Origin: Astragalus membranaceus
Taxonomy: Eukaryota > Streptophyta > Magnoliopsida > Fabales > Fabaceae
Assembly: GCA_039519185.1 (NCBI GenBank)
Contig: CM076848.1
Span: 187,610,628-187,674,627 of the forward strand
Direction of reading: 5' to 3'
DNA: 64,000 nucleotides
Position 1 is the stretch's first letter, and every line of letters begins with the position of its first letter. Under the pieces are notes generated by a model. The model was not told the DNA's origin and made no database searches. It worked only from the letters and a program-made list of their open reading frames with translations. Shown in pieces: positions 11,683-22,616 of this stretch. The translations under genes were made by a program, and so were the position numbers.

Positions 11683-11957
11683 AAATTTTGGCGCCGTTGC
11701 CGGGGACCATTCTTAGATATTCAATCATATTAGGAATAGTTTTATCTAACTGCTAACTGTTTGTTCACTGTTTCTTTTAGACTAGTTTTTCTATTTTACA
11801 GGTTTACTCAAGTGGCTGAATTGGTACCGAAACCATAACATTTGAAGCTGAAACTTGGTGTCCAAAGGTTTACGGTCATTCTAAGCAAGATGATCCCATA
11901 GGATCAGTCACTCAGATTTTAGCCAAATTCGGTTGTTTACATATCTTTTATTAGTCT
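11683..11957 (+). mobile_element. Athila element leader with PBS, first part
   Basis: TGGCGCCGTTGCCGGGGA at 11689-11706 is the primer site typical of Athila-type Ty3/gypsy elements; the same sequence occurs at 20813-20830. The untranslated leader then runs to 11957, where a Tat element interrupts it. It resumes at 18936 and leads to the gag start at 19020. Confidence 0.85.
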
Positions 11958-12308
11958 TGTTCTGTACCGAGCAGCTTTTTGGTCGTCTGCTGTTGGTAGG
12001 TCTCTTGCTGTCCTGACGGGAGGTTACTGAGCGCCCGGGGGGTGCCTGCAAGCCACTCCGACGCTCAAGTCAGTATATAGAATATAAGAGTGAAGGTACT
12101 AAGGATTAGAGATTCAACCTTTTTTAGGGCAAAGTTTGCCTGTATTTATAGGGAATCGTGCCCTCTCGTGGATCGTTGGATGGGCAGAGTCGATCTTGAC
12201 CGTCCAAGCATGTTGGGCTCGCATGAGGTGGACATGGGCTGATCCACATTATTCGCTAAGCGCACCTCCTGGTTTTGCTAATGAGACCCTCTGGTTGACT
12301 CCAGAACA
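11958..12308 (-). repeat. 3' LTR of the Tat element
   Basis: 351 bp. By eye it differs from the 5' LTR (18570-18935) at roughly eight positions and lacks a 15-bp segment present there ('ggttgggctgaatc' region). A TATA-like 'gtatttatagg' is present on the + strand; LTR transcription would run on the minus strand. Confidence 0.9.
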
Positions 12309-12559
12309 GTTGCCCCCCAAGCCGAGATTACTCCGGAGGATGGTCTTGTCTTGAAGGATTTTCGTCGGTTTGCTAGCTCTGCAAGGTTACGCGGGACACT
12401 GCCTTTGTAGCAGCCGTGTTCTGTCATAGGAGAAATATTTTCTAAGTGTTGCTTCGTCTGTTTTGTCGGGTAGTACGAGAATATTTTGTCGCGACCGTGA
12501 CTCACACCTCCTTCGGTGTAATCCTTGTGCCCGGCACCAAGCTAGGGTGACATATCCTG

Positions 12560-13720
12560 ATGTTGGCGTCGCCTTGTGTCAAGTGCTTTGAGGTTGGCGC
12601 CCTCTTGGGTGCCCTGTGCCATGCCCCCCTGATGTTGGTGCCCTCTTGGGCGCCTTGGGCCAAGGTGCTAAGACATCCCGATGCTGGTGCCCTCGTGGGC
12701 GTCTTCCCCGATGCTTGTTTGTTTTTGAGAGTTGGCGCCCTGCTGGGTGCCTTGGGCGTTGTTCCCTGCTAGCGTGTGCTGGATGGCTTATCATGGAGCA
12801 GAATTTGCGAGACAAAGTTCGGTGCTCTCGTGGGCGTCTTACTGCATAGTGCTGACCACCCTGCCGCGAAGGATTTGCTTTCAGACTGCCCCCTGCCAGG
12901 CGCCCCTCTGCTGGGTGCTGCTTGCTCCTACTTGGCACCCCCTTGGGCGCTGGCTGCTCCTGACTGGCGCCCTCATGGGCGCTGGCTGCCTTGACTGGCG
13001 CCCTGCCGGGCGTCCTCTTGGGTGCCGACTTGTGTAGACGGGTGCTTGGCACTTTGCTTTATTTTTCACTGCTCATCTTGTCTTTTTTGCGTTTTTGAGC
13101 ATGTCTTAAGGTGACAGGCGTATTGGGCTTCTACGTCGTGGATATGGGCTAAGTTGATTTGCCATATCCGCGGTGTTGGGTGAAACGCTAACTCCTATAA
13201 ATAGGCGGGTATTTTGTCCTGTGGTCCACACTTTCTTGGAGCGCTTTCTTTAAGGAGGAGGAAGGAGTAGGGACCAAGTCACCAACCCTAGCGCCTACTT
13301 CAAGGAGGAGGAAGGAGTAGGGATCAAATCACCAACCTAGTGCCTCCTTAAAAAGAGGAGGGGGGAGTAGAGTCCACTCGTTTCAACGTCTCTTCTTCCT
13401 GGTAAGTATTTGTTGTTCGTTCCCGTTTATTTACGTTGTTGACAGTGCCCTCCTGCCAGGCACCCTCATGGGCGCTGGTTGCCTTGACTGGCGCCCTGCC
13501 AGGCGCCCTCCTGGGCGCTGGCTGCTCCTGACTGGCGCCCTGCCAGGCACCCTCATGGGCACTGGCTGCCTTGACTGGCGCCCTACCAGGCGCCCTCATG
13601 GGCGCTGGCTGCCTTATTGGCGCCCTGCCAGGCGCCCTCATGGGCGCTGGCTGCCTTGATTGTCGCCCTTCCAGGCGCCCCTATGGGCGCTGATTTTGTG
13701 TGGGCGTGTGCTTAGCACTC
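12560..13720. repeat. GGCGCC-rich degenerate minisatellite in Tat 3' region
   Basis: Degenerate units of about 42 bp built on 'tggcgccctgccaggcgcc' and 'ctcatgggcgctggctgc' are dense at 12890-13010 and 13450-13690; scattered 'gccctcttgggcgcc' variants fill 12590-12760. Another block lies at 14930-15020. Open frames on both strands here (APGRAPVKAASAHEG-like) are products of the repeat, not genes. The units are rich in inverted GGCGCC cores. Confidence 0.85.
13246..13370 (+). repeat. Short tandem array 'aggaggaggaaggagtag'
   Basis: Three partial units of about 50-55 bp: 'aaggaggaggaaggagtagg' followed by 'ga.caa.tcaccaaccctag' and 'gcctac/cctt'. A TATA-like 'cctataaatagg' precedes it at 13193-13204. 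Purpose unknown. Confidence 0.7.
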
Positions 13721-14064
13721 TGTTTTATTGTTGCCGTTTTCTCCTGACTTTTAACCTGCCTTCTCACCTATGAATTTTCAGGGCTTGCTTGGTGCTGAGG
13801 GGAGTTGCTCTTATCATCCTCCATTGACGTTCCCGCTAGTCTTTGCGGCTTCTGATTTACTGAGGTAACTTTCGTGCGAACTTTCCGTTTATCTTTCTAG
13901 CTTCTTTGTTCAGACATTCAGTTGTTCTTGACTTGTAATTTCTTTTTGTCCTATGGAGCTTGACTGATGATTTTACGTTATATCCACGTTTCCTTTATCT
14001 TGCTTATTTTTCACGCTTCTGAACGTATCACCTCCTATCGTCTTGTGGTAATGTTATCTCCGTC

Positions 14065-14835
14065 AGGAGTTTATCAGGATTGATCCGATTTAAATTCCCC
14101 ACTGGAGGTTGCGACATTTGCGATGCCGCTTCCCCCATTTAGGGACTCTGACAGGAGTTTATCAGAATCTGTCCGAACTTAACTCACCCATCAGAGGTTG
14201 CGACCTTTTCGATATGCCACTTCACGCCTTAGGTCTCTAACAGGAGTTTATCAGAATCTGTCCGAATTTAACTCACCCATTAGAGGTTGCGACATTTGCG
14301 ATGCCGCTTCGCCCATCTAGGGGCTCTGACAGGAGTCAATCAGAGTCTGTCAAAACTTAATTCACCCATCAGAGGTTCGACCTTTTCGATATGCCGCTTC
14401 ACGCCTTAGGTCTCTAACAGCAGTTTATCAGAATCTGTCCGAATGTAACTCACCCATTAGAGGTTGCGACCTTTTCGATATGCCGCTTCACGCCTTAGGT
14501 CTCTAACAGAAGTTTATCAGAATCTGTCCGAATTTAACTCATCCATTAGAGGTTTCGACATTTGCGATGCCGCTTCGCCCATCTAAGGGCTCTGACAGGA
14601 GTTTATCAGAGTCTGTCCGAACTTAACTCACCCATCAGAGGTTGCGACCTTTTCGATATGCCGCTTCACGCCCTAGGTCTCTAACAGGAGTTTATCAGAA
14701 TCTGTCTGAATTTAACTCACCCATTAGAGGTTGTGACATTTGCGATGCCGCTTCGCCCATCTAGGGGCTCTAGCAGGAGTTCATCAGAGTCTGTCCGAAC
14801 TTAACTCACCCATCAGAGGTTGCGACGTCTCTCGA
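14065..14835 (+). repeat. Nine-unit 88-bp array with A/B alternation
   Basis: Units start 'caggagtttatcagaatctg' near 14065, 14153, 14242, 14331, 14419, 14508, 14597, 14686 and 14775. Two subtypes alternate. Type A ends 'gacatttgcgatgccgcttc' then 'gcccatctaggggctctgac'. Type B ends 'gaccttttcgatatgccgct' then 'tcacgccttaggtctctaac'. The order I read is A B A B B A B A plus a diverged last unit. Tat/Ogre elements are known to carry tandem repeats between pol and the 3' LTR, and these can seed satellites. Confidence 0.88.
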
Positions 14836-15236
14836 TAGCCGCTTCGTGAACCGAGTAGGTTGACTCGTGCTTGGTTCTGCCTGGTTGCCTGGTCCCCTGT
14901 TGTTTGAGTCGGGACTTGGCTTTTAGACCGCCTCTTGCCAGGAGCCCTCATGGGCGCTGGCTGCTCCTTATAGGCGCCCTGCCAGACGCCCTCCTGGGCG
15001 CTGGCTGCTTCTGTATTGGGCGCCTGTTTCTGCTGGTTTTTTCTATGGTGTTGGAGCAAAAGCTGTGATTTGCGAAACAATATTTTGAACCGTGCAGGCT
15101 CTGATAAACGGTAGTGAGTTAGAGTAAAACTTGTAATCGTAACATGATGTCTTTTGAATCACAAGAGTACAATTTCGTTTCGTTTAGTAACTTCCCAAGT
15201 TGTTACATTGGTTTAACATTTCTTTTTTGTCTTTGT

Positions 15237-18200
15237 TCACACAATAAACTTTCGTAGCTTATCTGTGTTCCAAGTTCTCGGTATTGGCTCCTTGCCCAGG
15301 GTTTCCAATTCGAAAGCTCCGTTTTCGGTTTCCGCAACTATTCTGTATGGACCTTCCCAATTTGGAACTAACTTCCCCTGGGACCTGTTTTTCAAACCTA
15401 TGTCTGCCCTTCGTAGGACTAGGTCACCGACCTCTAAGGTTCTGGGAACCACTTTGTCGTTAAATCTTGCAGCCATCTTTTGTTTGATCACCAAATCCTT
15501 TAGTGCTGCTTGGTTTCTGACTTCCTCGACGAAGTCCAGCTCCTCGCGGAGTCTTTGATCATTGGTCTCCGGGGGGTTTGGGTTCTTGGTTCTCCAGTTC
15601 AGCTCTCCGATCTCGACGGGTATGACCGCCCCTGTCCCGTATGCCATCCGGAAGGGTGACTCACCTGTCGACGAATGAGGGGTGGTTCTGTAGGCCCATA
15701 GGACATAAGGTAGCTCTTCCGGCCAGCATCCTTTTGCTTCGTCGAGCCTCCTCTTTAGACCTCTTAAGATTACTCTATTGGCTGCTTCGGCTTGTCTGTT
15801 GGTCTGGGGGTGTTCTATTGATGTGAAAAGGTGCTTGATGCCCAGGTCGGCCATCAGTTGTCTGAAACCTTTGTCCGCAAATTGTGTGCCGTTGTCGGTG
15901 ATGACCACTTCCGGCATGCCAAACCTGGTCATGATATTTTTCTTGAAGAATTTCATGCAATTCTTAGCCGTGATAGTGGTCAAGGGCTCAGCTTCAATCC
16001 ATTTGGTAAAGTAATCGACCGCGACTATTAAGTACTTTACCTGCCCTGGGCCAGGCGGGAAGGGACCTAAAAGGTCGATCCCCCACCAAGCAAAAGGCCA
16101 GTGAGAGCTTAGGTACGTCAGTTCAGAAGAGGGAGCGACATGCACGTCCGCATACCTTTGGCACTTTCCGCATTTCTTTACATGATTTTGCGAATCCTCA
16201 TTCATGGTAGGCCAGTAATAACCTTCCCTGAGTGCTTTTGCCGCGAGGGCTCGTCCTCCCAGGTGATGTCCACAGATCCCCTCGTGGATCTCTGTGAGCA
16301 CGTAATCTGCTTCTGGTCCTTCTACACATTTTAATAGAGGAATCAAGAAGCCTCTACGGAAAAGTTGCCCCTCGATGACCGAGTATGATGCTGCGCGCCT
16401 CCCCACGGAAGCTGCTTCTTTGGCGTCAGCAGGCTCTTGCCCTTCGAGAATGTACTGAAGGATCGGAGTTATCCAGTTCTGGCTTGCCTCGACAGTGAGA
16501 ACAGAGGTAAGCGATTCATTGCTTAGGAGGATGCTGGGACTAGATAGAGTTTCTTGGATGACGCTCCGAAGGTTCCCTGGTGTTCTGGTGCTGGCCAGCT
16601 TGGAGAGTATGTCAGCCCTGGTATTTTCTCCCCTGGGTACGTGTTTCACCTCCGCCTTATTAAACCATCCAAGGAGTTCACGTACATTGGCCAGATATTT
16701 CTGCAGCACCGGATCATAGGTTCCAAATGCTGCGTTGATCTGCGAGACGACCAACAGTGAGTCGGTGCGGAGCTCAAGTTGCGTGGCGCTAAAATCTTTG
16801 GCCAGCTGTAGACCGGCTATGCAAGCCTCGTACTCCGCTTGATTGTTGGATGTGGAGAAAGAAAAGGTCAGGGACACCTCCACCATGAGTCCTTCTGAGT
16901 TTTCAAGTATCAGCCCGGCTCCACTCCCTTTGTTGTTTGAGGACCCATCCACGTGGAGGGTCCATGCCGTTTCCGCTTTCTCTTTGTGCGGTATCGTTGT
17001 CATCTCAGCCACAAAGTCCGCCAAAATTTGAGCCTTCATGGCCTGTCTTGTTTCGTACTTGATCCCAAATTCTGAGAGCTCGACCGCCCACTTGATCATC
17101 CTTCCAGCTAAGTCGGGACGGTGTAATATTTGCCTAATGGGCTGATTGGTTCGAGCCACTACTTGATGCGCCACAAAATATGGCCGAAGGCGCCTGGATG
17201 CGATCACGACTGCCAGGGTGACCTTCTCCACTTTTTGGTATCTTAACTCGGGTCCCTGTAATGCCTTACTGACATAGTATACCGGCCTCTGGCCCGCGCT
17301 GGTTTCCCTGATGAGCACTGCGCTCAATGCTTCATCGACCACAGCGAGGTATAAGTATAAAATTTCCCTTTCTTCGGGACGTGTCAAAATGGGTGGTTCG
17401 GAGAGGGTCTCTTTCAAAAGGATCAGTGCCTGCTCTTGCTCGGCGGTCCACTCAAAACCCATCTCCTTCTTAAGGAGTTTGAACAAAGGTAGGGACTTGT
17501 GGGCTGCTTTTGAAATGAATCGGGACAGTGCTGTTATCATTCCTGTGAGCTTCTGAATTTCTTTCTTTGTGGTGGGCGATGCCATCTCGGTCACGACCCT
17601 GCATTTATCTGGGTTGGCCTCGATGCCTCTCTCAGTGAGATAGAAACAGAGGAACTTCCCTGTACGGACTCCAAAAGTGCACTTCTCTGGGTTCAATCTC
17701 ATATTGTTCTTCCGGATTTCAGAAAACACTTCTGTCAGGTCCTTGAGGTGATCTGGGTCGCTTTTGCTTTTCACTATCATGTCGTCTAGGTATACTTCGA
17801 TTGTCCGGCCGATTTGATTTTTGAAGATTTTATTCATCATTCTTTGATAGGTCGTCCCGGCATTCTTGAGTCCAAACGGCATCACGCGATAACAATAATT
17901 CCCATGTTCTGTCATGAACGCCATTTTCTCCTGATCGGGTGGGAACATCGGAATTTGGTTGTACCCCGAGTATGCGTCCATGAAAGATAACAAACGGAAT
18001 CCTGAGGCGCTATCGACTAGCTTGTCCACGCTAGGGACGGGGAAGGCGTCTTTGGGACATGCTTTGTTGAGATCAGTATAGTCGACGCACATTCTCCATT
18101 TTTCGTTAGATTTCTTCACAAGGACTACGTTTGAGAGCCAGGTGGTGTACTTAATTTCTCTTACGAAATTTGCCTCCACGAGGTCCTTAACAGCCTTCAC

Positions 18201-18569
18201 AGCGGCTTCGGCTTTCTCTCCCTTCTGGACTCTTCTTCTCTGGGCGACCCACTTGGTGTCGGGATTAACGGCCAGGTGGTGACAGGCTACCTCGGGTGGT
18301 ATCCCTGGCATGTCAGCTGCGGACTAGGCAAACAGGTCCGCATTCTCCCTTAGGCAGATGGTAAGTTTCTCTTTGACCTCCACGGGGAGGTCGGAGCCTA
18401 TCTTGATAGTCTTAGCGGGGTCTTCTCCTAACTGGATGGAGGTGAAGGCGCCATCCGGCTCGGGCCTCTTCATGCGCTTTTTGAGTTCCTTAGCGAGGGC
18501 GAAATCCTCCTCCTCCTCCTCACTGTCCGGATCATATCTGGCGTCTAAGTCTACCACTGTGGTCGCCAA
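15237..18569 (-). pseudogene. Tat-type pol (RT-RH-aRNH-INT), one stop codon
   Basis: Pol copies the RNA and inserts the cDNA. From the minus-strand start: an acidic stretch DLDARYDPDSEEEEED; the pre-RT region; RT with DLNKACPKD, SFMDAYSGYNQI and the active site YLDDMIVKSK; RNase H with LYLAVVDEALSAVL; a second archaeal-type RNase H beginning WTLHVDGSSN (Asp) with NQAEYEA and RTDS; integrase with HHLGG...CGKCQ zinc binding, WWGIDLLGPFP, ITDNGTQF and the Glu-bearing HPQTNRQAEAANR. Lack of a chromodomain fits Tat. A TAG at 18324-18326 splits the frame just before the RT; the family usually has Trp there. From 18311 the frame is open for 1024 codons. Gag and protease are deleted upstream. Confidence 0.92.
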
Positions 18570-18935
18570 TGTTCTGTACCGAGCAACTTTTTGGTCGTCT
18601 GCTGTTGGTAGGTCTCTTGCTGTCCTGACGGGAGGTTACTGAGCGCCCAAGGGGGTACCTGCAAGCCACTCCGACGCTCAAGTCAGTATATAGAATATAA
18701 GAGTGAAGGTACTAAGGATTAGAGATTCAACCTTTTTTAGGGCAAAGTTTGCCTGTATTTATAGGAAATCGTGCCCTCTCGTGGATCGTTGGATGGGCAG
18801 AGTCGATATTGACCGTCCAAGCATGTTGGGCTCGCATGAGGTGGACATGGGCTGAATCGGTTGGGCTGATCTACATTATTCGCTAAGCGCACCTCCTGGT
18901 TTTGCTAATGGGACCCTCTGGTTGACTCCAGAACA
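18570..18935 (-). repeat. 5' LTR of the Tat element
   Basis: 366 bp, TG...CA, flanked outside by the AGTCT duplication and inside by the PBS. About 2 percent visible divergence from the other LTR, plus one 15-bp indel, points to a fairly recent insertion. Confidence 0.9.
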
Positions 18936-19019
18936 AGTCTTTAATTGTAAAAAAAAACAATTTACAAGTGTTTAGTTGTTTCCTTTATTTATTTTTTTTA
19001 GAATTTGTGGTTATTGTGT

Positions 19020-19628
19020 ATGAGTACTAGATCTAATACTCACACAGAGAGAATTGTTTCTGAATTTGGAAGTGGGCCTGAGGTTGCTATTGATTTTACT
19101 AGCACTAGTGATTGTATTTCTGAGTTTGAATCTTTGTGTGGATCTATCACTGAGTCTGAGATTAACATGGCTGATAATAATAGGACTTTGAAGGAGCTCG
19201 CTGCTCCTGATGTTGCATATCAACCTTTAAGTATTCAATATCCTAATGTTGACATGGCTTTTGAACTGAAATCTGGTTTAATTCATTTGTTGCCCAAGTT
19301 TCATGGTCTTGCAGGTGAGGATCCTCATAAGCATCTTAAAGAGTTTCACATAGTATGCTCAACCATGAGGCCACAAGGCATATCAGAAGAGCATATTAAG
19401 CTGAGAGCTTTTCCTTTTTCACTAGCTGATTCTGCAAAGAATTGGTTATACTACTTGCAACCTGGTGTGGTTACTTGTTGGAATGATATGAAGAAATTGT
19501 TTTTGGAGAAATTCTTTCCTGCATCCAGAACTGCAGCAATGAGAAAAGAAATTTGTGGCATAAGGCAGAAAACCGGCGAGACTTTGCACGAGTATTGGGA
19601 GAGGTTTAAGAGATTGTGTGCAAGCTGT
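19020..19628 (+). pseudogene. Athila gag, 5' part, interrupted
   Basis: Gag forms the virus-like particle of the element. From the ATG at 19020 the product contains an N-terminal acidic region and then the Retrotrans_gag core: AFPFSLADSAKNWLYYLQPG, W.DMKKLFLEKFFPASR and GETLHEYWERFKRLCASC. The frame runs into an inserted element at 19629 and stops there. The next gag residues (HHQISDQLLIQYFY) appear at about 23057. The insert therefore breaks gag in mid-domain. Confidence 0.9.
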
Positions 19629-20806
19629 TGATGAGTCCTCATCATATGTATATTTTTTATTCAGTTTGCAACCAATTTGTTAGTCATTTTATGTTTTATT
19701 CAGCCAATAACTAGGGATTTGGCATAGTTTTAGTTTTTTGTAGTAGAAGTTGAATTGTAACCGAAATGTAATTGGTAAGTCCAATTAAAGGAAAAAAAAA
19801 GGAAGCAAAGGAGGTGTGAAAAGGAAGCATGGAAAAGATGAAATAGAAAATTGATTGATGGGCCCCTGGGAATGCATGTGGGCTTGAATTAAAAAAAAAT
19901 AAAAAAATCAAACAGAGGCGTGGAACAAAAGAGGTTGGTATTCAAAGGATTAGGTACCAGGCATTGAAAAAGAGAAAGTCACGCACAGGAGCAGCGCCGT
20001 AAGGCGTAAACGGCGATTAAGAAAAAGAGGAGAAAAGCGGTACCTCCGGCACTTCATCTGGGATGCGATTTTAGGATTTGAAGGTTCTAATAGATTCTTC
20101 TATGTGTAATCTTCTCTACTCTTATTTTCTAATCTTTTGATGATGTGTAACTAGTTTCTCTTGATTAGGGAGAGATGACTCTCCCCAAACCTATCTATTG
20201 GATTCTTTGTTATGGTTAAGACTATTGGTTGTTTGGTTTATCATATGTTTAAAACATCCTTGTTTAATGCTTTATAGTTACATATGATAATTATAATGAT
20301 TTAGGATATATGATTACATAGGGATATGAGTTGTATACTTGATATGATGTTTTAGATCATGAAACTCCGATCACCATAGGAATGTGGGGTTTGATTCATG
20401 AATTCTTTAATTCTTGATTTTAATGCTTTACCCTTTGGCATGACTCACCTAAGGAATTAGGGTAACTCTTAGGGTAATAGGGGTTTTGAGGCAAGGAATT
20501 GTCCTAAACCTATTTTTGTGAATTGAATCTGGTATTCCAAACAACTAATATGTGAGTAGCTGAAGGTCCATAAGATAGGTGAGGGGAGAGGAGTCAAACC
20601 CTAATCACTTTTATCTTTCTTTATTTTCAAACGCTATCTTTCAGTTAATTAACAAAATCTCAAAAATATTATCTTTCCGTTTTTACCTCTAAGAATTAAT
20701 TTACTTGCTTAATTGATAATTGAACGCAATCCCTGTGGATCGACCGGTTCTTACCGTTAAATTATATTACTTGCGACATTTGGTACACTTGCCAAAAGTC
20801 CTAACA
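19629..20806 (+). repeat. 5' LTR of the nested LARD
   Basis: 1178 bp, starts TGATGAGTCC and ends CTAACA six bases before the PBS at 20813. The last part has the phrase 'ccctgtggatcgaccggttc', a common Athila-type LTR ending by my recollection. No copy is seen at the 3' side. Confidence 0.75.
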
Positions 20807-20812
20807 AGTTTT

Positions 20813-20830
20813 TGGCGCCGTTGCCGGGGA
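20813..20830 (+). other. PBS of the nested LARD
   Basis: TGGCGCCGTTGCCGGGGA, identical to the host Athila PBS at 11689-11706. Sharing the primer suggests the two elements use the same replication machinery. Confidence 0.85.
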
Positions 20831-21037
20831 TTGTTGATTTCATTGTCAATAAGGCAATTGAGTTAATTCTTAGTTGTTTTATTTTGTTTTATTTTATTTT
20901 AGTATTTATTTTTTGTTTTATTCATTTAGATACTTAGTTAGTGTGTTGGACTTGTTAACGGTTTGTTGAAGTGTTTCAGTGAACTGTGTAGCAGGGGCAA
21001 AGTTCGAAAGAATTGCTGTTTGTCCCGAAAAAAAATC

Positions 21038-21742
21038 ATGAAATCCATTTCTCGGATGGAAGATGCTTTGGCCCAGTTTAGGCAAATGACTGAGACTATC
21101 TTCCAGCCTAAAGAGCAAGCTTCTCGGTTGGAAGATGCTTTGTCCGAGTTTATGCGAATGTCCGAGACCCTCTTCCAACCCCAAGAGCAAGTGATGACAG
21201 AGTCCTCGCCACCCTCACTTAGCGGTAATTTGTGTGAAGAACCCCACTTGAATGGAAAATGTGTGACACGCACCTTTTGCGATTCTTGTGGGGAGTATCT
21301 GGTGGAGTGCAACTGTGAGGATGAGTGGGTAACTATATCAGAAAATTACCCATGGTTATGCACTACCAATGAGGAACAAGAAGAGCAAGCCCCAACAAAA
21401 GAAGAATCTGGGGAGGATAAGGAAGATGAGGAAGAAGAAAAGATTGAAATGGAGGAGCATGTAGTTTGGAGGGAAGATCAAAGCTCCCAATGTGGGGAAG
21501 GGGTGAAAACCCAACAAGAAAAAACCCAACAAATCATGGTTCCTATTATTCTTCCAAGTAGCAAGGAGGATAGAAGTGAGGAGATTGACATATACTTAGA
21601 CTCCTTCTATGCCTTATTCATCACCCTTCACCTCAAAAGGGTATGGAAGCATCTACAACTATGTTTCAAATTCATGATGTTCCTGCCCCAAAAGCGAAAG
21701 AAGAAGGATGATGTGTTCTTTGTGTCATATCAGCCACCTTAA
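21038..21742 (+). CDS. Uncharacterised ORF of the nested LARD (234 aa)
   Basis: I do not recognise this protein as gag or pol. The first ATG of the frame is at 21038 (the open frame begins upstream without an ATG). Near the N-terminus a segment is duplicated: RMEDALAQFRQMTETIFQP and RLEDALSEFMRMSETLFQP, each followed by an EQ, likely helical or coiled coil. Next is a Cys cluster (TFCDSCGEYLVECNCEDEW: C..C and C.C) that could bind metal. A strongly acidic Glu/Lys tract follows, then a basic C-terminus ending YQPP. It lies where gag would sit, between PBS and the 3' noncoding region. The frame is fully open, so it may have been translated when the element inserted. Confidence 0.6.
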   Translation: MKSISRMEDALAQFRQMTETIFQPKEQASRLEDALSEFMRMSETLFQPQEQVMTESSPPSLSGNLCEEPHLNGKCVTRTFCDSCGEYLVECNCEDEWVTISENYPWLCTTNEEQEEQAPTKEESGEDKEDEEEEKIEMEEHVVWREDQSSQCGEGVKTQQEKTQQIMVPIILPSSKEDRSEEIDIYLDSFYALFITLHLKRVWKHLQLCFKFMMFLPQKRKKKDDVFFVSYQPP

Positions 21743-21755
21743 TAGTGGGATGACA

Positions 21756-21803
21756 AACGTCAAGCTAGTGACGTTAAATAAGCGCTTGGTGGGAGGCAAC
21801 CCA
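21756..21803 (+). promoter_or_regulatory. Hairpin plus 'gggaggcaaccca' motif after the LARD ORF
   Basis: Fourteen bases past the stop codon lies a perfect 7-bp stem, AACGTCA (21756-21762) and TGACGTT (21769-21775), with loop AGCTAG. It is followed by AGCGCTTGGTGGGAGGCAAC with CCA. I recall similar motifs behind ORFs of other plant LARD-type elements. The role is unknown; RNA packaging, stability or export are guesses. Confidence 0.5.
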
Positions 21804-22480
21804 TTGGTTCCCTATTTACTGTTTTGAGTCTTTATTTTTCATTCCCCTTTTTCAGTTTGTTTTGCATTTTGGTTGTACGGCTGTCTAACTTTTACATTGA
21901 TGATGATGCACCACAATTTTGAACTAGTTCACTGTGGTGGTTGTTCAGTCTAACATTTTTGCAGCTACCATGTGATTTCTTCCATTTCAGATTTTTTTCA
22001 TCAGATAATGTCAGTGGCCAAGTCAAAGGTTGAGGAAGACCTGGATCATCTTTGGGCAAGCTCTCAAAAGTTCATCTCTTATCCCAGCTGTGAGGTTTGA
22101 GCCCAAACACTTCCTATATTCATTGTGTGATTATTCCTTGCCTGTATTAGTCTGCAGAACTTGAGCTTGTACTTAACTGTCATACATGTGATTTATACAC
22201 ACACTGAGGCAAATTTTTTGGCACCCCTGAGCCTTTCAAGCCAACCCATTAATGTTTATCCTTTGCTAGCCCCTCTGAGCCTTTTTGTTGTTTTTGTATT
22301 TTTTTTTCTACATATCATTGCCTAGTTTTCTTAACTTGGAGTTAGGTAGACAAAAGCATGAGGGTGGGGAAAAAGTCTAAGTTTGGGGTTGCTCATGGAA
22401 TAGCAACAATCTAAGTTTGGGGTGGTATACAAGAGAATGGAACATACAAAGAAAAAAAAAGAAAAAAAAAAAGAGAAAAA

Positions 22481-22610
22481 TGTTTCAGTTCTGGTTTCTG
22501 TCTATTTTCGCGTCGCGACAGCATGCCTTCGCGTCGCGATGCTATATATGTTTCAGTTCTGGTTTCTGTTTATTTTCGCGTCGCGATAGCATGCCTTCGT
22601 GTCGCGATGC

Positions 22611-22616
<6 letters not shown>
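22481..22616 (+). repeat. Two 68-bp units with TCGCGA palindromes
   Basis: 'tgtttcagttctggtttctg' starts each unit, followed by 'tctattttcgcgtcgcga' and 'agcatgcctt', then '.gtgtcgcgatgctatata'. Copies at about 22481-22548 and 22549-22616 differ at a few sites. Each unit carries inverted 'cgcgtcgcga' cores. Confidence 0.8.

Larger units (their letters stand above)
11958..18935 (-). mobile_element. Tat-type Ty3/gypsy element, internally deleted
   Basis: The 6978-bp insert starts TGTTCTG and ends CAGAACA, and is flanked by a perfect 5-bp duplication AGTCT (11953-11957 and 18936-18940). Both LTRs, a polypurine tract (TTGGGGGGCAAC on the minus strand, 12309-12320) and a tRNA-type PBS (TTGGCGACCACAGTGG on the minus strand, 18554-18569) are present. 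The pol has the extra ribonuclease H typical of the Tat/Ogre lineage. Gag and protease are missing: the reading frame before RT abuts the PBS. A deletion derivative that could move only with help in trans is the likeliest reading. Confidence 0.93.

Noticed and set aside
12560..13660. Several ORFs on both strands in the Tat 3' region
   Set aside because: All are translations of the GGCGCC minisatellite; frames on opposite strands are equally open.
14065..14835. Regular repeat array that could suggest a CRISPR
   Set aside because: Units are contiguous 88-bp tandem copies without unique spacers, in a plant retrotransposon.
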